Positions 9,364 to 19,211 are shown, numbered from the stretch's first letter. The stretch: DNA of 64,000 nucleotides from CAIWHR01 sp963717695 (GCA_963717695.1 CAVQWR010000001.1:558001-622000), one strand, 5' to 3'. A program made the numbers and translations. The notes: generated by a model not told the origin, from the sequence alone.

Positions 9364-10846
9364 GTGGTGACCACGGGCAGAACAGGCAAGGACGAACTCC
9401 GCGCGATCGCGCACGACGTGATGCTCCAGCGCGGGTTGCTGCCGGATTTTTCCGCTGCCGTTGTTGCGGAGACCCGAAATATCAGCGGGAGCCGCCCCGG
9501 CGTCCGATCCCGCGATTCGCGATTTGCGAGGCCTGCTCTGGGTGTCGATCGACAACGACGACTCGCGGGATCTCGATCAGCTGTCCGTTGCTGAACCCAT
9601 GGAGGATGGCACGGTAAAGATACTGGTCGCCATCGCGGATGTCGACGCGCTGGTGAAAAAGGACTCTGCGATCGACGGCCATGCGTGGACCAACACTACG
9701 TCGGTCTACACACCGGCAGAGATCTTTCCGATGCTGCCGGAAAGGCTATCGACCGACCTGACGTCGCTGGGCGAAGGTCAGGAGCGATTGGCGATCGTGG
9801 TCGAAATGGTGATTGCGGGGGACGGGACCGTGACGTCGTCCGACATCTACCGGGCGGCGGTCCTGAACCGCGCCAAGCTTGCCTACAACGCGCTCGCCGC
9901 CTGGATCGAGGGCAAAGCACCTCCACCGCCCAAACTCGCAGGCACACCGGGACTGGAGGAGCAGATCCGCGTCCAGGATCGAACCGCGCAGGCGCTGAAA
10001 AGTGTCCGACACGCGCATGGCGCGCTGCACCTCGAAACGCTGGAAGCCCGGGCCGTGTTCGACGACGGAGTGCTATCCGACTTGGTGCCGGACGAAAAGA
10101 ACCGGGCAAAGGAGCTGATCGAAGACTTCATGATCGCCGCCAATGGCGTGACCGCAAAATATCTCGATTGGAAAGGTCTGCCATCGCTGCGCAGGGTGCT
10201 GCGCACGCCAAAGCGCTGGGATCGGATCGTTGCGCTGGCGGCCGAGTCGGGCGAGCGGCTGCCCGTGGCTCCGGACGCTGTTGCGCTGGACTCCTTCCTG
10301 ACGAGTCGCCGCGAGGTCGACCCCGTTCGCTTTCCCGACCTTTCCCTCGCCATCGTCAAGCTGCTGGGCCGGGGCGAGTACGCTCTCGAAGTGCCTGGCC
10401 AACCCCAGGAGGGGCATTTCGGATTGGCCGTGAAGGACTACACACATTCGACGGCGCCGAATCGCCGCTTTCCCGACCTCATCGCGCAACGACTTCTGAA
10501 AGCGGCGCTCGGCCTGCAACCGTTGTCGTATGCCATCGATGAGCTCACGATACTGGCGCGCCACTGTACCGAGCAGGAAGACAATGCCACCAAGGTGGAA
10601 CGGCAGGTTGCGAAGTCGGCGGCCGCATTGCTCCTCTCTTCGCGGATCGGCGCGCGGTTCGATGCGATCGTGACGGGTGCGTCGGAAAAAGGAACCTGGG
10701 TGCGTATTTCCGGGCCGACAACGGAGGGCAGAGTCATCCGCGGATTCGAGGGCCTTGATGTGGGTGACCGCGTCCGCGTGCAGCTTGTCCATACCGATGT
10801 CGCGCGCGGCTTCATCGACTTTTCGGCGGTGCCTTCAAGACCATGA
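9364..10846 (+). CDS. RNB-domain exoribonuclease (RNase II/R family), frameshifted near the start
   Basis: The gene starts with GTG at 9364 behind a strong site (AGAGGAG, 7-base gap) and reads VTTGRTGKDELRAIAHDVML. It must change frame (+1) near 9480 to continue as IRDLRGLLWVSIDNDDSRDLDQLS. That motif carries the Asp cluster that binds catalytic Mg2+ in RNB enzymes. The remaining RNB domain (YTPAEIFPMLPERLSTDLTSL, GHFGLAVKDYTHSTAPNRRFPDL) and an S1-like C-terminal barrel are intact to the stop at 10846. Without the shift only 461 residues from about 9461 are read. It would degrade RNA 3' to 5'. One surplus base, possibly a sequencing error, explains the break. Its stop overlaps the next start. 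Confidence 0.78.
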
Positions 10847-11622
10847 CTTCCCGAGGTCCCCCGCCCAAGGCGCTCGCCTACAAGAACGAGAAGTTCCTCG
10901 ACAGCAACGATGCGCGGCCGCTGCGCATCCTTGCCGAGTACCTCGAACCGGTGCATACATTTCATCGCGAGCACGTTTGCGACACGATCGTGTTCTTCGG
11001 TTCGGCACGTGCAGCGCCCGACGGTCCGCTCGCCCGGTACTACGATGCGGCGCGCGAGCTGGCGCGGCTGGTCACCAACTGGTCGAAAAGCCTGCCTTCG
11101 CACGCCCACAGGTACGTCGTATGCACCGGTGGCGGTTCCGGCATCATGGAGGCCGCCAACCGTGGTGCCTTCGAGGCGGGCGGCAAGACCATTGGCCTCA
11201 ACATTGCGCTGCCACGCGAACAGCATCCAAACCCTTACGTCACCCGGGCATTGGCGTTTGAGTTTCACTATTTCTTCATGCGCAAGCTGTGGTTTGCGCA
11301 TCTGGCACGCGCACTGGTGGTATTTCCCGGCGGCTTCGGCACCCTTGACGAGTTAACCGAAATTCTGACGCTGATGCAGACCAACAAGCTCGATCGTCAC
11401 ATCCCGATCGTGCTCTACGGATCGGCATACTGGAACGAGATCATCAATTTCGACGCCCTCGTCCGGCATGGGATGATCGGCGAGGACGATCTTGGACTGT
11501 TCAAATTCGCCGACGATCCGGCGACCGCGCTCACCTTGCTGCAAGCGGGAATCACGGCGGACCTCGAAACGGCGACGCCCGCCATCGCGCACTCGCGCAA
11601 ACGCGGCGCTGAGAAGGCCTGA
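10843..11622 (+). CDS. LOG family protein (TIGR00730-like, Rossmann fold)
   Basis: A 259-residue protein of the LOG / possible-lysine-decarboxylase family. The nucleotide-binding segment is CTGGGSGIMEAANRGAFEAGG and the hallmark PGGFGTLDE is at about residues 162-170. Known LOG enzymes hydrolyse nucleoside 5'-monophosphates (cytokinin riboside monophosphate or AMP) to base and ribose 5-phosphate. The N-terminal extension (about 45 residues before TIVFFGSAR) is typical of the longer bacterial subgroup. ATG 10843 overlaps the exoribonuclease stop (ATGA), so the two are coupled; both act on nucleotides or RNA, which may be meaningful. Confidence 0.85.
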   Translation: MTSRGPPPKALAYKNEKFLDSNDARPLRILAEYLEPVHTFHREHVCDTIVFFGSARAAPDGPLARYYDAARELARLVTNWSKSLPSHAHRYVVCTGGGSGIMEAANRGAFEAGGKTIGLNIALPREQHPNPYVTRALAFEFHYFFMRKLWFAHLARALVVFPGGFGTLDELTEILTLMQTNKLDRHIPIVLYGSAYWNEIINFDALVRHGMIGEDDLGLFKFADDPATALTLLQAGITADLETATPAIAHSRKRGAEKA

Positions 11623-11818
11623 TCGGAGCGACAGACATGGTGGTCGTCGAATCGTCGCATTTGGCGGGGTGCGTCACCACAATGACAAGCGTGGCCGACG
11701 AGCTCCACCCACGGGCTGCGCTACCGTTGATGTCGACCGGGGACAGGACTGCGGGTTGCGCACGTGCGGCCATTGATCGCATCCGTGCACAGAGCGCGGT
11801 GGGAGCGGACAATACCGC

Positions 11819-12745
11819 ATGCGGAGCTGGATGGCGCAGATGACCATCAAGGATCTTTGGGGTCTCGTCAAGGCAGCCGCATCGGGCTGGGTCAATGACT
11901 ACGCGCAGAGCATGGGTGCGGCGCTGGCCTACTACACGATGTTCTCGATCGCCCCGCTGCTGCTGATCGTGATCTCGATCGCCGGAATTGTCTTCGGCGA
12001 CCAGGCCGCGCGCGGCGAAATCTTCCTTCAGCTCGAAGGCTTGCTGGGCGCCCCGGGTGCGCTGGCAGTGCAAGGCCTGCTCGAGAGCGTGCGCAAGCCG
12101 GCGGAGAGCGTCGCGGCCACGGTTTTCGGAATCGTCCTGGTGCTCATCGGCGCCACCTCCGTCTTTGGCGAGCTGCAGGATGCGCTCGATCGCATCTGGC
12201 GTGCGCCGGCTCGAGTCGGACGCTCCGGTCTGCTGGGATTGATAAGGGCGCGATTGCTGTCGTTCGGCATGATTCTCGGGGTCGGATTCTTGTTGATGGT
12301 CTCGTTGGTGGCGAGCGCGGCGTTGAGTGCCGTGCGAAAGTGGTGGGGCCCGGCGTTGGGTGAATGGACGGCGGTGGCAAGCATCATCGAACTCTGTTCG
12401 AGCTTCGTTGTGATCACCGTGGTATTCGCGATGATCTACAAGCTCGTGCCGCGCGTACGGATCGACTGGAAGGATGTCTGGATCGGGGCTGCAACGACGT
12501 CGCTGCTGTTCACGATCGGCAAGTTCCTGATTGGCGCTTACATCGGAAGAAGCGGCATCGCTTCAGGCTTCGGCGCCGCCGCCTCTCTGGTCGTCGTGCT
12601 GGTTTGGGTTTATTACTCCGCTCAGATCTTCCTGTTTGGGGCGGAGTTCACCTGGGCGTATGCGCACAAGTTTGGCTCCCGCAGGGGCCTTGCGGCGGAA
12701 GCCGCTTCCGTCATGCCCTCTCCAGGCGTCTCGTCCAAATCCTAG
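11819..12745 (+). CDS. YihY/UPF0761 family membrane protein
   Basis: A 308-residue inner-membrane protein of the YihY (formerly RNase BN) family. Six hydrophobic segments are visible, beginning with AALAYYTMFSIAPLLLIVISI and ending with VLVWVYYSAQIFLFGAEFTW, both strongly conserved. The function of the family is unknown; the old RNase BN assignment was wrong. The start could be ATG 11819 or the in-frame ATG at 11831, which has CGGAG a few bases upstream. It is separated from the LOG gene by about 200 bases in which I see nothing. Confidence 0.85.
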   Translation: MRSWMAQMTIKDLWGLVKAAASGWVNDYAQSMGAALAYYTMFSIAPLLLIVISIAGIVFGDQAARGEIFLQLEGLLGAPGALAVQGLLESVRKPAESVAATVFGIVLVLIGATSVFGELQDALDRIWRAPARVGRSGLLGLIRARLLSFGMILGVGFLLMVSLVASAALSAVRKWWGPALGEWTAVASIIELCSSFVVITVVFAMIYKLVPRVRIDWKDVWIGAATTSLLFTIGKFLIGAYIGRSGIASGFGAAASLVVVLVWVYYSAQIFLFGAEFTWAYAHKFGSRRGLAAEAASVMPSPGVSSKS

Positions 12746-12888
12746 GAATCCGTGCTCATTCGGCTCGGGTGAGACTAGACGAGAGACGCGTCGTCCACTT
12801 CACCACGTTCGGACCCGCCGTCGGCAAATGGATGAGGGAAACGCTGCCCCGCCGCTTGCTGGGCTCATTCGGGCCGTGAAATCCGCGA

Positions 12889-13998
12889 TCAATACCTGAC
12901 GACCGTTCGAATCGACTTGCCCTCATGCATGAGTTCGAACCCGTCGTTGATGCGCTCGAGCGGGAGGACATGCGTGATGAGGTCGTCGATGTTGATCTTT
13001 CCGTCCATGTACCAGTCGACGATCTTCGGCACGTCGGTGCGGCCGCGCGCGCCGCCGAAGGCGGTTCCCTTCCACGTGCGACCGGTCACGAGCTGGAAGG
13101 GCCGCGTGCGGATTTCCTGCCCGGCTCCCGCGACGCCGATGATGACGGCGACGCCCCAGCCGCGGTGGCAGCACTCGAGCGCCTGGCGCATCAGGTCGAC
13201 GTTGCCGACGCATTCGAAACTGTAGTCGGCGCCACCGCCCGTCAGCTCGACGAGATGGGCGACGAGATCGCCCTGCAATTCCTTCGGATTCACGAAGTGC
13301 GTCAGCCCGAACTTCCGCGCGAGTGCCTCGCGCGCGGGATTGAGGTCGACGCCGACGATCATGTTGGCTCCGACCATGCGCGCGCCCTGGATCACGTTCA
13401 ATCCGATTCCGCCGAGACCGAACACCACGACGTTGGCGCCCGCCTCGACCTTCGCCGTGTTGATGACGGCGCCGATGCCCGTCGTGACCCCGCAGCCGAT
13501 ATAGCAGACCTTGTCGAACGGCGCGTCCTCGCGGATCTTCGCGACCGCGATTTCAGGCAGCACGGTGAAGTTCGCGAACGTCGAGCAGCCCATGTAGTGG
13601 TGCACTGGCCGGCCGTCGAGCGAGAAGCGGCTGGTGCCGTCGGGCATCACGCCCCTGCCCTGGGTGGCACGGATTGCCGTGCACAGGTTCGTCTTTCGCG
13701 ATAGGCACGACTTGCACTGGCGACACTCCGGCGTATAGAGCGGAATGACGTGGTCGCCCGGCGTTACGCTCGTCACGCCGGACCCGGTCTCGACGACGAT
13801 GCCCGCGCCTTCGTGGCCGAGAATGGCGGGAAACAGTCCCTCGGGATCCGCTCCCGACCGGGTGAACTCGTCGGTGTGACAGAGTCCGGTCGCCTTGATC
13901 TCGACCAGCACCTCGCCGGCGCGCGGCCCCTCGAGCCTCACCGTTTCAATGACAAGAGGCGCACCTGCCTTGTGTGCGACCGCGGCACGGACTTCCAT
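12889..13998 (-). CDS. frmA: Class III alcohol dehydrogenase / S-(hydroxymethyl)glutathione dehydrogenase
   Basis: A 369-residue zinc-dependent medium-chain dehydrogenase. Catalytic zinc ligands are in GLCHTDE (Cys40) and GHEGAG (His62, Glu63). The structural zinc is held by CRQCKSCLSRKTNLC (Cys92, 95, 98, 106). The NAD fold has GLGGIG. Length and motifs fit the glutathione-dependent formaldehyde dehydrogenase class. The start is ATG 13998, preceded by GGAG at a 6-base gap; a longer frame to 14022 lacks such a site. It would oxidise S-hydroxymethylglutathione in formaldehyde detoxification, or another alcohol. No esterase partner (frmB) is adjacent, so the substrate is uncertain. Confidence 0.88.
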   Translation of the reverse strand: MEVRAAVAHKAGAPLVIETVRLEGPRAGEVLVEIKATGLCHTDEFTRSGADPEGLFPAILGHEGAGIVVETGSGVTSVTPGDHVIPLYTPECRQCKSCLSRKTNLCTAIRATQGRGVMPDGTSRFSLDGRPVHHYMGCSTFANFTVLPEIAVAKIREDAPFDKVCYIGCGVTTGIGAVINTAKVEAGANVVVFGLGGIGLNVIQGARMVGANMIVGVDLNPAREALARKFGLTHFVNPKELQGDLVAHLVELTGGGADYSFECVGNVDLMRQALECCHRGWGVAVIIGVAGAGQEIRTRPFQLVTGRTWKGTAFGGARGRTDVPKIVDWYMDGKINIDDLITHVLPLERINDGFELMHEGKSIRTVVRY

Positions 13999-14092
13999 TC
14001 CGTCGCTCCAGAAGTTCACCAACGCTAAAGGGGAGCCGATTCTACCGTCCGTCGTCGGCCGGCTCTTCCGGCGCCATGAACCCGCGCGCAGG

Positions 14093-14120
14093 TTGACGGT
14101 CCCTTGGGAGGTGGCATACT
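14093..14120 (+). promoter_or_regulatory. Candidate sigma70 promoter for the membrane protein gene
   Basis: TTGACG (14093-14098) and CATACT (14115-14120) are separated by 16 bases. Transcription would begin near 14127, shortly before the start codons of the downstream gene. Inspection only. Confidence 0.5.
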
Positions 14121-14148
14121 ACCTGTTGTAGCCCACAAATTTGGACAC

Positions 14149-15033
14149 ATGATGGCGGCCCATGGGGGATTCCCAAAACCTTCGATGATTCTGCGCTGGA
14201 CGGCGCTGATCGTGGTCGAGGCGAGCCTCGGCTTCATCGCCGTCTACAGCGCACGCAGCACATCGGCGACGATCGCCGAAGTGCTGGCGGAATACGGAGA
14301 CGCTTTGGTGCCGGCCGGATTCGCCAAGACCGCCGTTGTCCTGATCCTCGGCGCGTTCCTGATCTTCTTCCTCGCCGCTCTCCGGCCACGACGGCACCGC
14401 GTCCGCATCTACGACCGGCTGGTCATCCCGCTCGCCCTGACCGGCCTTCTGGCTGCGAGCTGGGTCGTCGTTTTCCGCCATGAGGCGATCGCCGTTTCGT
14501 TTGCATTGCTGGCGGCCATCACCGTGCTGGCCGGGGGCATGTTCCTTCAGGTCGCGACGGTATCCCCCGGCAACCACTCGCGCTGGCTGCGCGTCCCGTT
14601 CAGCCTGCACTTCGGCGCGATGACCATCGCGCTGCTGGTGGCGACATCGCAATGGGTGAGCGGCAGCGGACTGCTTACGGGAACCGCCATGGAGCCGCCT
14701 GATGTTGCGAGAGCGTTTCTCGCGATCGCCGCCGCTTTTGGCGGCCTCGTCGCACTGCGTTACCGCGACTTCGTCTATCCGGCGGTCATCACGTTCGGGC
14801 TGGGTTCGATGTACCTCGCGCAACGCGGGTATGACCCCGATGTCGCCACCTCGACGCTGATTGCATGCGTCGGCATGTTCGTCGTGGCCAGCCTCGCGGC
14901 GATAGCGCTGGCGAGGCCGCCTTGGCGCAAGCCGGCGCCCGGGACATCCCAGGGTCGCGCTTCGCATCCGCGCACCGTGAAGGACGATGGGTGGCTCGCG
15001 CTGGATGCGAACTCCTCGATCATGCGGCTTTGA
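14149..15033 (+). CDS. Unknown multi-pass membrane protein
   Basis: A 294-residue protein with about eight to nine hydrophobic helices, for example TAVVLILGAFLIFFLAAL and LIACVGMFVVASLAAIAL. A soluble tail of about 40 residues follows (HPRTVKDDGWLALD). The segment WLRVPFSLHFGAMTIALLVA resembles the PFS-x-x-x-G motif of tryptophan-rich/TspO-like membrane proteins, but the tryptophans are mostly missing. Start is uncertain: ATG 14149 and 14152 are adjacent, and ATG 14185 would begin right at the first helix. I do not recognise the family. It is divergent from frmA and has its own promoter-like sequence. Confidence 0.6.
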   Translation: MMAAHGGFPKPSMILRWTALIVVEASLGFIAVYSARSTSATIAEVLAEYGDALVPAGFAKTAVVLILGAFLIFFLAALRPRRHRVRIYDRLVIPLALTGLLAASWVVVFRHEAIAVSFALLAAITVLAGGMFLQVATVSPGNHSRWLRVPFSLHFGAMTIALLVATSQWVSGSGLLTGTAMEPPDVARAFLAIAAAFGGLVALRYRDFVYPAVITFGLGSMYLAQRGYDPDVATSTLIACVGMFVVASLAAIALARPPWRKPAPGTSQGRASHPRTVKDDGWLALDANSSIMRL

Positions 15034-15206
15034 CGCAACCCGCTTGCGCACCGGCGTCGCGCGCAAGCCCAGGAATCTGGCCGCACCACTGCTTGCGTGT
15101 GATCGTCATCCACCCGCGATCCAGCGCCCTGCCGATCCCTGGTCGCCTGCCCTGCATCCACGCGAACCACGGCTGGTGTGTCGACCCTGTCGTCGGCGAT
15201 AGCAAG

Positions 15207-18005
15207 TCAGCCAGCCACAACCAGCGCGTATTCCCTTTCCGTCAGCTTCGCCTGCGCCGCGGCAAGCCGCGCAATCGGCACGCGCGGCGCCGAGCACGAG
15301 ACATAGTCGAGCCCGGCGTAATGGCAGAAGCGAATGGACTCCGGGTGCCCGCCATGCTCGCCGCAAAGGCCGATGACGAGATCGGGCCGCGCCTCGCGCC
15401 CCCAAGCGACGGTCAGCCTCATGAGGCGTCCCACACCCTTCACGTCCAGAACCTCGAACGGGTTGTCGGGCAGGATGCCGGATTCGACGTAGAAAGGAAG
15501 AAACTTGTTTTCAGCGTCCTCGCGCGAGAACGAGAAGGTTGCCTGTGTGAGGTCGTTGGTGCCGAACGAGAAGAATTCGGCGGCACCGGCGAGCTCGGCG
15601 GCAGTCAGGCACGCCCGCACGACTTCGACCATCGTGCCAAACCTGAAGTGCAGCTTCACGCGGCGACGCGACTCAATGTCAGCACCCACCGCGTCGACCA
15701 GTGCACGGATGCGTTTCAGTTCCTCGATGTCTGCGACCTGAGGAACCATGATTTCAGGGTGTGCTTCGATGCCCTCCTCGATGCATTCGGCCGCGGCTTC
15801 GAGAATCGCCCGGATCTGCATTTCGTAGATCTCGGGATAGGTCAGGCCGAGCCGAACGCCGCGGTGTCCGAGCATCGGGTTCACCTCGGAGAGAGCATGC
15901 ACCTTCCTCAGCATCGTCTCGCGACGGGCAAGCGCGGCATCGTCGCGGCGCGCATCGCGGTACGTTGCGAGGCTCTGCCCGACCTTCGAAAGGCTCTCAA
16001 CGTAGTCGCGCGGCAATTCGGGATCGAGCAGCCGCATCGTCTCGGGCAGGTCGGCGATCGATTGCGTTGTGCGCTGCAGGTGCCGAAGCTGGTGGATCTC
16101 GTACTCGAGCTGCGAAGCGGTAGGCAGGAATTCGTGCATCGGCGGATCGAGCAGGCGCACGGTCACCGGCAGGCCTTCCATCGCCTTGAAGATGCCCTTG
16201 AAGTCGGAGCGCTGGATCGGCAGCAGCGTATCGAGCGCCGCGCGCCGGTCGGCGGTGGTAGCCGCGAGGATCATCTGCTGCACGATCGGCAGCCGCGCCG
16301 TGTCGTTGAACATCCGTTCCGTGCGGCAGAGACCGATCCCCGCCGCCCCATACTGGCGGGCCCGGGCAGCGTCGCGCGGCGTGTCGGCGTTTGCCTGAAC
16401 GCCAAGCCTCGCCACATCGTCGGCCCAGGACAGCAGGGTCGAAAGCTCGCCGAAAAACTCGGCTTCGACTGTCGCGATGCTCCCCGGATAGACGTTGCCT
16501 GTGGTGCCGTCGATCGTGACGACGTCGCCTTCATGCAGCACCGTGCCGCCAATCGTCGCAATCCGCTGGCGCACGTCGATCGCGATGGCTTCGCACCCTG
16601 ATACGCATGGTTTCCCCATGCCGCGCGCGACCACTGCGGCATGCGATGTCTTGCCGCCTCGGCTGGTCAGGATCGCCTGCGCGGCGAAGAATCCGTGAAT
16701 GTCCTCGGGCTTAGTTTCCTCGCGAACGAGTACGACTTGGTCGCCGCGCTTGCCGCGCTCCTCCGCCGTGTCGGCATCGAAGACGATGCTGCCGGACGCT
16801 GCTCCCGGCGATGCCGGTAGGCCCTGCGCAAGCGGCCGGACGCCGTGCGCGGGGCTCAACTGCGGCACCAGCAGCTGCTCGAGCAACATCGGGTTGATGC
16901 GAAGCAGCGCCTGCTCCTTCGTGATCAGGCCTTCATTGAACATCTCCACCGATGTCACGACCATCGCCCGCGCGTTCATCTTGCCGTTGCGCGTCTGCAG
17001 GCAATACAGGCGAGACCGCTCGATCGTGAACTCGAAGTCCTGCACCTCATGGTAATGCGCCTCCAGCCGGTCGCGGAGCTCCGCGAGCTGCCGATGCAGC
17101 GCCGGCATCTCCTGCGCCATTGTCGCGAGCGGCTTCGGCGTACGGATGCCGGCGACGACGTCCTCGCCCTGCGCGTTCACGAGATACTCGCCGTAGATGA
17201 TGTTCTCCCCGGTGCCGGGGTTGCGCGTGAAGCCCACGCCCGTTGCGGAGTCGTTCCCCATGTTGCCGAAGACCATCGTGCAGACATTGACCGCAGTGCC
17301 GTTGGCCATTTCCTTCGTGATCCGGAACTGGCGGCGGTAATCGACGGCGCGCTTGCCCATCCAGGACCGGAACACGGCCTCGATCGAAAGCTGAAGCTGC
17401 TCGTATGGATCGACGGGAAACGGTGCTCCGGTGCATTCGCGATATATTGCGATGAAGCGCTCGGCCAGTTCCGCGAGCTGGGGTGCCGTGAGATCGACGT
17501 CCTGCGTCACGCCGACGCGAGCCTTGAGATCCGCCATGGCGCCGTCGAAGTGCTCGTCGGGCACGTTCATCGCGATCTTGCCGAATAGCTGGATGAAGCG
17601 CCGGTAGGCGTCGTAGACGAAGCGCGGGTTGTTCGTCTCGGCGATGAGGCCGGCCAGAGTGTCGGGATTGAGGCCGAGGTTCAGGATCGTGTCCATCATG
17701 CCTGGCATCGACATCGCGGAGCCCGAGCGTACGGACACCAGCAGCGGTTTCGCCCTGCCGCCGAAGGCCTTTCCGGTCTTCTTCTCGAGCAGCATCATGT
17801 TGGCTCTCACCGCGGCCATGAGTCCTTCGGGCAGCGCGTGCGTCTCGAGGTAGGCGAGGCACGCGGCGGTCGTGATGACGAATCCCGGCGGCACATTGAG
17901 ACCGATCTGCGTCATCGCGCACAGGTTTGCGCCCTTGCCGCCCAGCAGCATCTTGTCGCGGCTGTCGCCGTCCTCGAACGTGCAGATGAATTTCGTTTGG
18001 CTCAT
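15207..18005 (-). CDS. ppdK: Pyruvate, phosphate dikinase
   Basis: A 932-residue PPDK interconverting pyruvate + ATP + Pi with phosphoenolpyruvate + AMP + PPi. The N-terminal nucleotide-binding domain opens with GGKGANLCAMTQIGL. The central phosphohistidine domain has GGKTSHAAVVARGMGKPCVSG (catalytic His in TSHAAVVAR). The C-terminal PEP/pyruvate barrel has GLCRTERMF and GLCGEHGGHP with the catalytic Cys. The start is ATG 18005 (MSQTKFICTFEDGD); a longer open frame to 18095 is Arg-rich and not family-like. The length is normal. It sits at the edge of the accessory region; a damaged IS3 element lies 150 bases upstream of its start and may affect its promoter. Confidence 0.93.
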   Translation of the reverse strand: MSQTKFICTFEDGDSRDKMLLGGKGANLCAMTQIGLNVPPGFVITTAACLAYLETHALPEGLMAAVRANMMLLEKKTGKAFGGRAKPLLVSVRSGSAMSMPGMMDTILNLGLNPDTLAGLIAETNNPRFVYDAYRRFIQLFGKIAMNVPDEHFDGAMADLKARVGVTQDVDLTAPQLAELAERFIAIYRECTGAPFPVDPYEQLQLSIEAVFRSWMGKRAVDYRRQFRITKEMANGTAVNVCTMVFGNMGNDSATGVGFTRNPGTGENIIYGEYLVNAQGEDVVAGIRTPKPLATMAQEMPALHRQLAELRDRLEAHYHEVQDFEFTIERSRLYCLQTRNGKMNARAMVVTSVEMFNEGLITKEQALLRINPMLLEQLLVPQLSPAHGVRPLAQGLPASPGAASGSIVFDADTAEERGKRGDQVVLVREETKPEDIHGFFAAQAILTSRGGKTSHAAVVARGMGKPCVSGCEAIAIDVRQRIATIGGTVLHEGDVVTIDGTTGNVYPGSIATVEAEFFGELSTLLSWADDVARLGVQANADTPRDAARARQYGAAGIGLCRTERMFNDTARLPIVQQMILAATTADRRAALDTLLPIQRSDFKGIFKAMEGLPVTVRLLDPPMHEFLPTASQLEYEIHQLRHLQRTTQSIADLPETMRLLDPELPRDYVESLSKVGQSLATYRDARRDDAALARRETMLRKVHALSEVNPMLGHRGVRLGLTYPEIYEMQIRAILEAAAECIEEGIEAHPEIMVPQVADIEELKRIRALVDAVGADIESRRRVKLHFRFGTMVEVVRACLTAAELAGAAEFFSFGTNDLTQATFSFSREDAENKFLPFYVESGILPDNPFEVLDVKGVGRLMRLTVAWGREARPDLVIGLCGEHGGHPESIRFCHYAGLDYVSCSAPRVPIARLAAAQAKLTEREYALVVAG

Positions 18006-18152
18006 GGTCGTGTCATTCCGGCGCCGTTTGCGAGCGATGGGGGTGCTTCCGACATCATCGCGCCGATGACCCGCAGCCGGGTTGCGGCGGATCAACGGCG
18101 GCGATCATCGCCGCGCGCGGGATGCGTGGTTTGACGGCCTGAAATGTGATCG

Positions 18153-19162
18153 CTATCGCATGACCAATTCGGTCTTGAGCGAATGGAAGAAGCTCTCCAT
18201 GGGCGCATTGTCCCAGCAATCGCCCTTGCGACTCATGCTCTGCCGGATGCCATGGCGGTTGACGATTTCCCGGTAACTTCCGGTGGCGTACCTTGAGCCC
18301 GGTCAGAGTGCAGCGTTACCGGTGGACCCCGATGCCCGATCGCCATGTTCAACGCGTCCATCGCCAGCTTGGTGTCCAGAGTTCGGCTCATGGCCCAGCC
18401 CACCAAGGCTCTCGAATACGCGTCCAGAACCGCGGCCAGGTACAGCCAGCCCTCGCGCGTCGGGATGTAAGTGATGTCGCTCAGCCAGAGGTCGTTGGGA
18501 TGTTCTGACGTGAAGTCCCGGTTGATGAGGTTCGGCGATGCCTTGGTCTGGCGGGAGTCGGTGGTCACGCGGAACCGCCGGATCGCCTTGGGCAGTATCT
18601 CCGCTCGGCGCATCAGCTTGGCCACGGTGTTGCGGCAGCATGGCACCTTCTGGGCCAGCAGCTCGACATGCACCCTGGGCGCGCCGTACGACTCGCGGCT
18701 GGCTTGGTGGATCATCCTGATCCGTGCCGTGAGGTCGACTTGGCGCTGCCGGCGAGCACTGGGGCCACGCTGCCGCGCAGCGTAGTAGCCACTGCGCGAG
18801 ACCTGCAGCGCCTCGCACAGGGCCGGCACACCGTACCGCCGTCGATGCTTCTCGACGAAGGCGTACTTCACTTCGCTTCCCGAGCGAAGTAGATGGCCGC
18901 ATTTTTTTAAAATCTCGACCTCCATCTTCAGCTTTGCGTTCTCGCGACGCAGTTGCTCAAGATCCTCAGCCGCGGATCGATCGGGCTTGGCGATACCGGT
19001 CACCGCCTCCTTCTCGAACTCCAGCCGCCATGTCCGCAGCTGACCGACGCGTACGCCCAGCTCCCGCGCCAGCTGGGCCTTGGGCTTCTCGCTCAACGCC
19101 ACCTGCCGTACCGCTTCAAGCTTGAATTCCCGAGTCAATTTCCTGCGCGGTGTGTATTCCAT
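18153..19162 (-). pseudogene. IS3-family transposase (OrfA-OrfB fused, frameshifted, truncated)
   Basis: The start is ATG 19162 behind AGGAGG. The N-terminus is the OrfA helix-turn-helix (KLTREFKLEAVRQVALSE) and leucine-zipper region (LRRENAKLKMEVEILKK). At T4A7 near 18901-18911 the frame passes straight into OrfB (VKYAFVEKHRRRYGVP). One less A would give the normal OrfA ending AAIYFAREAK-stop, so this homopolymer is the usual -1 frameshift site and the present copy happens to be in frame. The integrase core follows (NDLWLSDITYIPT, AVLDAYSR). At about 18297 one base is missing in HSDRG, breaking the frame before the final catalytic Glu region (DNAPMESFFHSLKTE, readable in another frame). Transposition from this copy is unlikely. 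Confidence 0.85.
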
Positions 19163-19211
19163 CGAACACCTCCTCAAGTCAGTATTGCTCTGATTGAGGT
19201 GTCCACCAAAC
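18153..19211 (-). mobile_element. Truncated IS3-family insertion sequence
   Basis: The element holds a transposase reading leftwards, with its upstream end near 19195-19211 (plus-strand GAGGTGTCCACCA, an IS-end-like sequence). The downstream end is gone: the coding sequence stops after KTELVMR, about 45 residues short of the usual C-terminus, and no matching inverted repeat is visible. No target duplication can be checked because one end is lost. It lies directly upstream of ppdK and of the DUF72 gene. Confidence 0.75.

Noticed and set aside
14865..16601. Long plus-strand frame opposite ppdK (and similar ones opposite mgtA, lysC, livK and dctP)
   Set aside because: These are antisense shadows of highly biased GC-rich codons, rich in Arg, His and Asp, with no recognisable domains.
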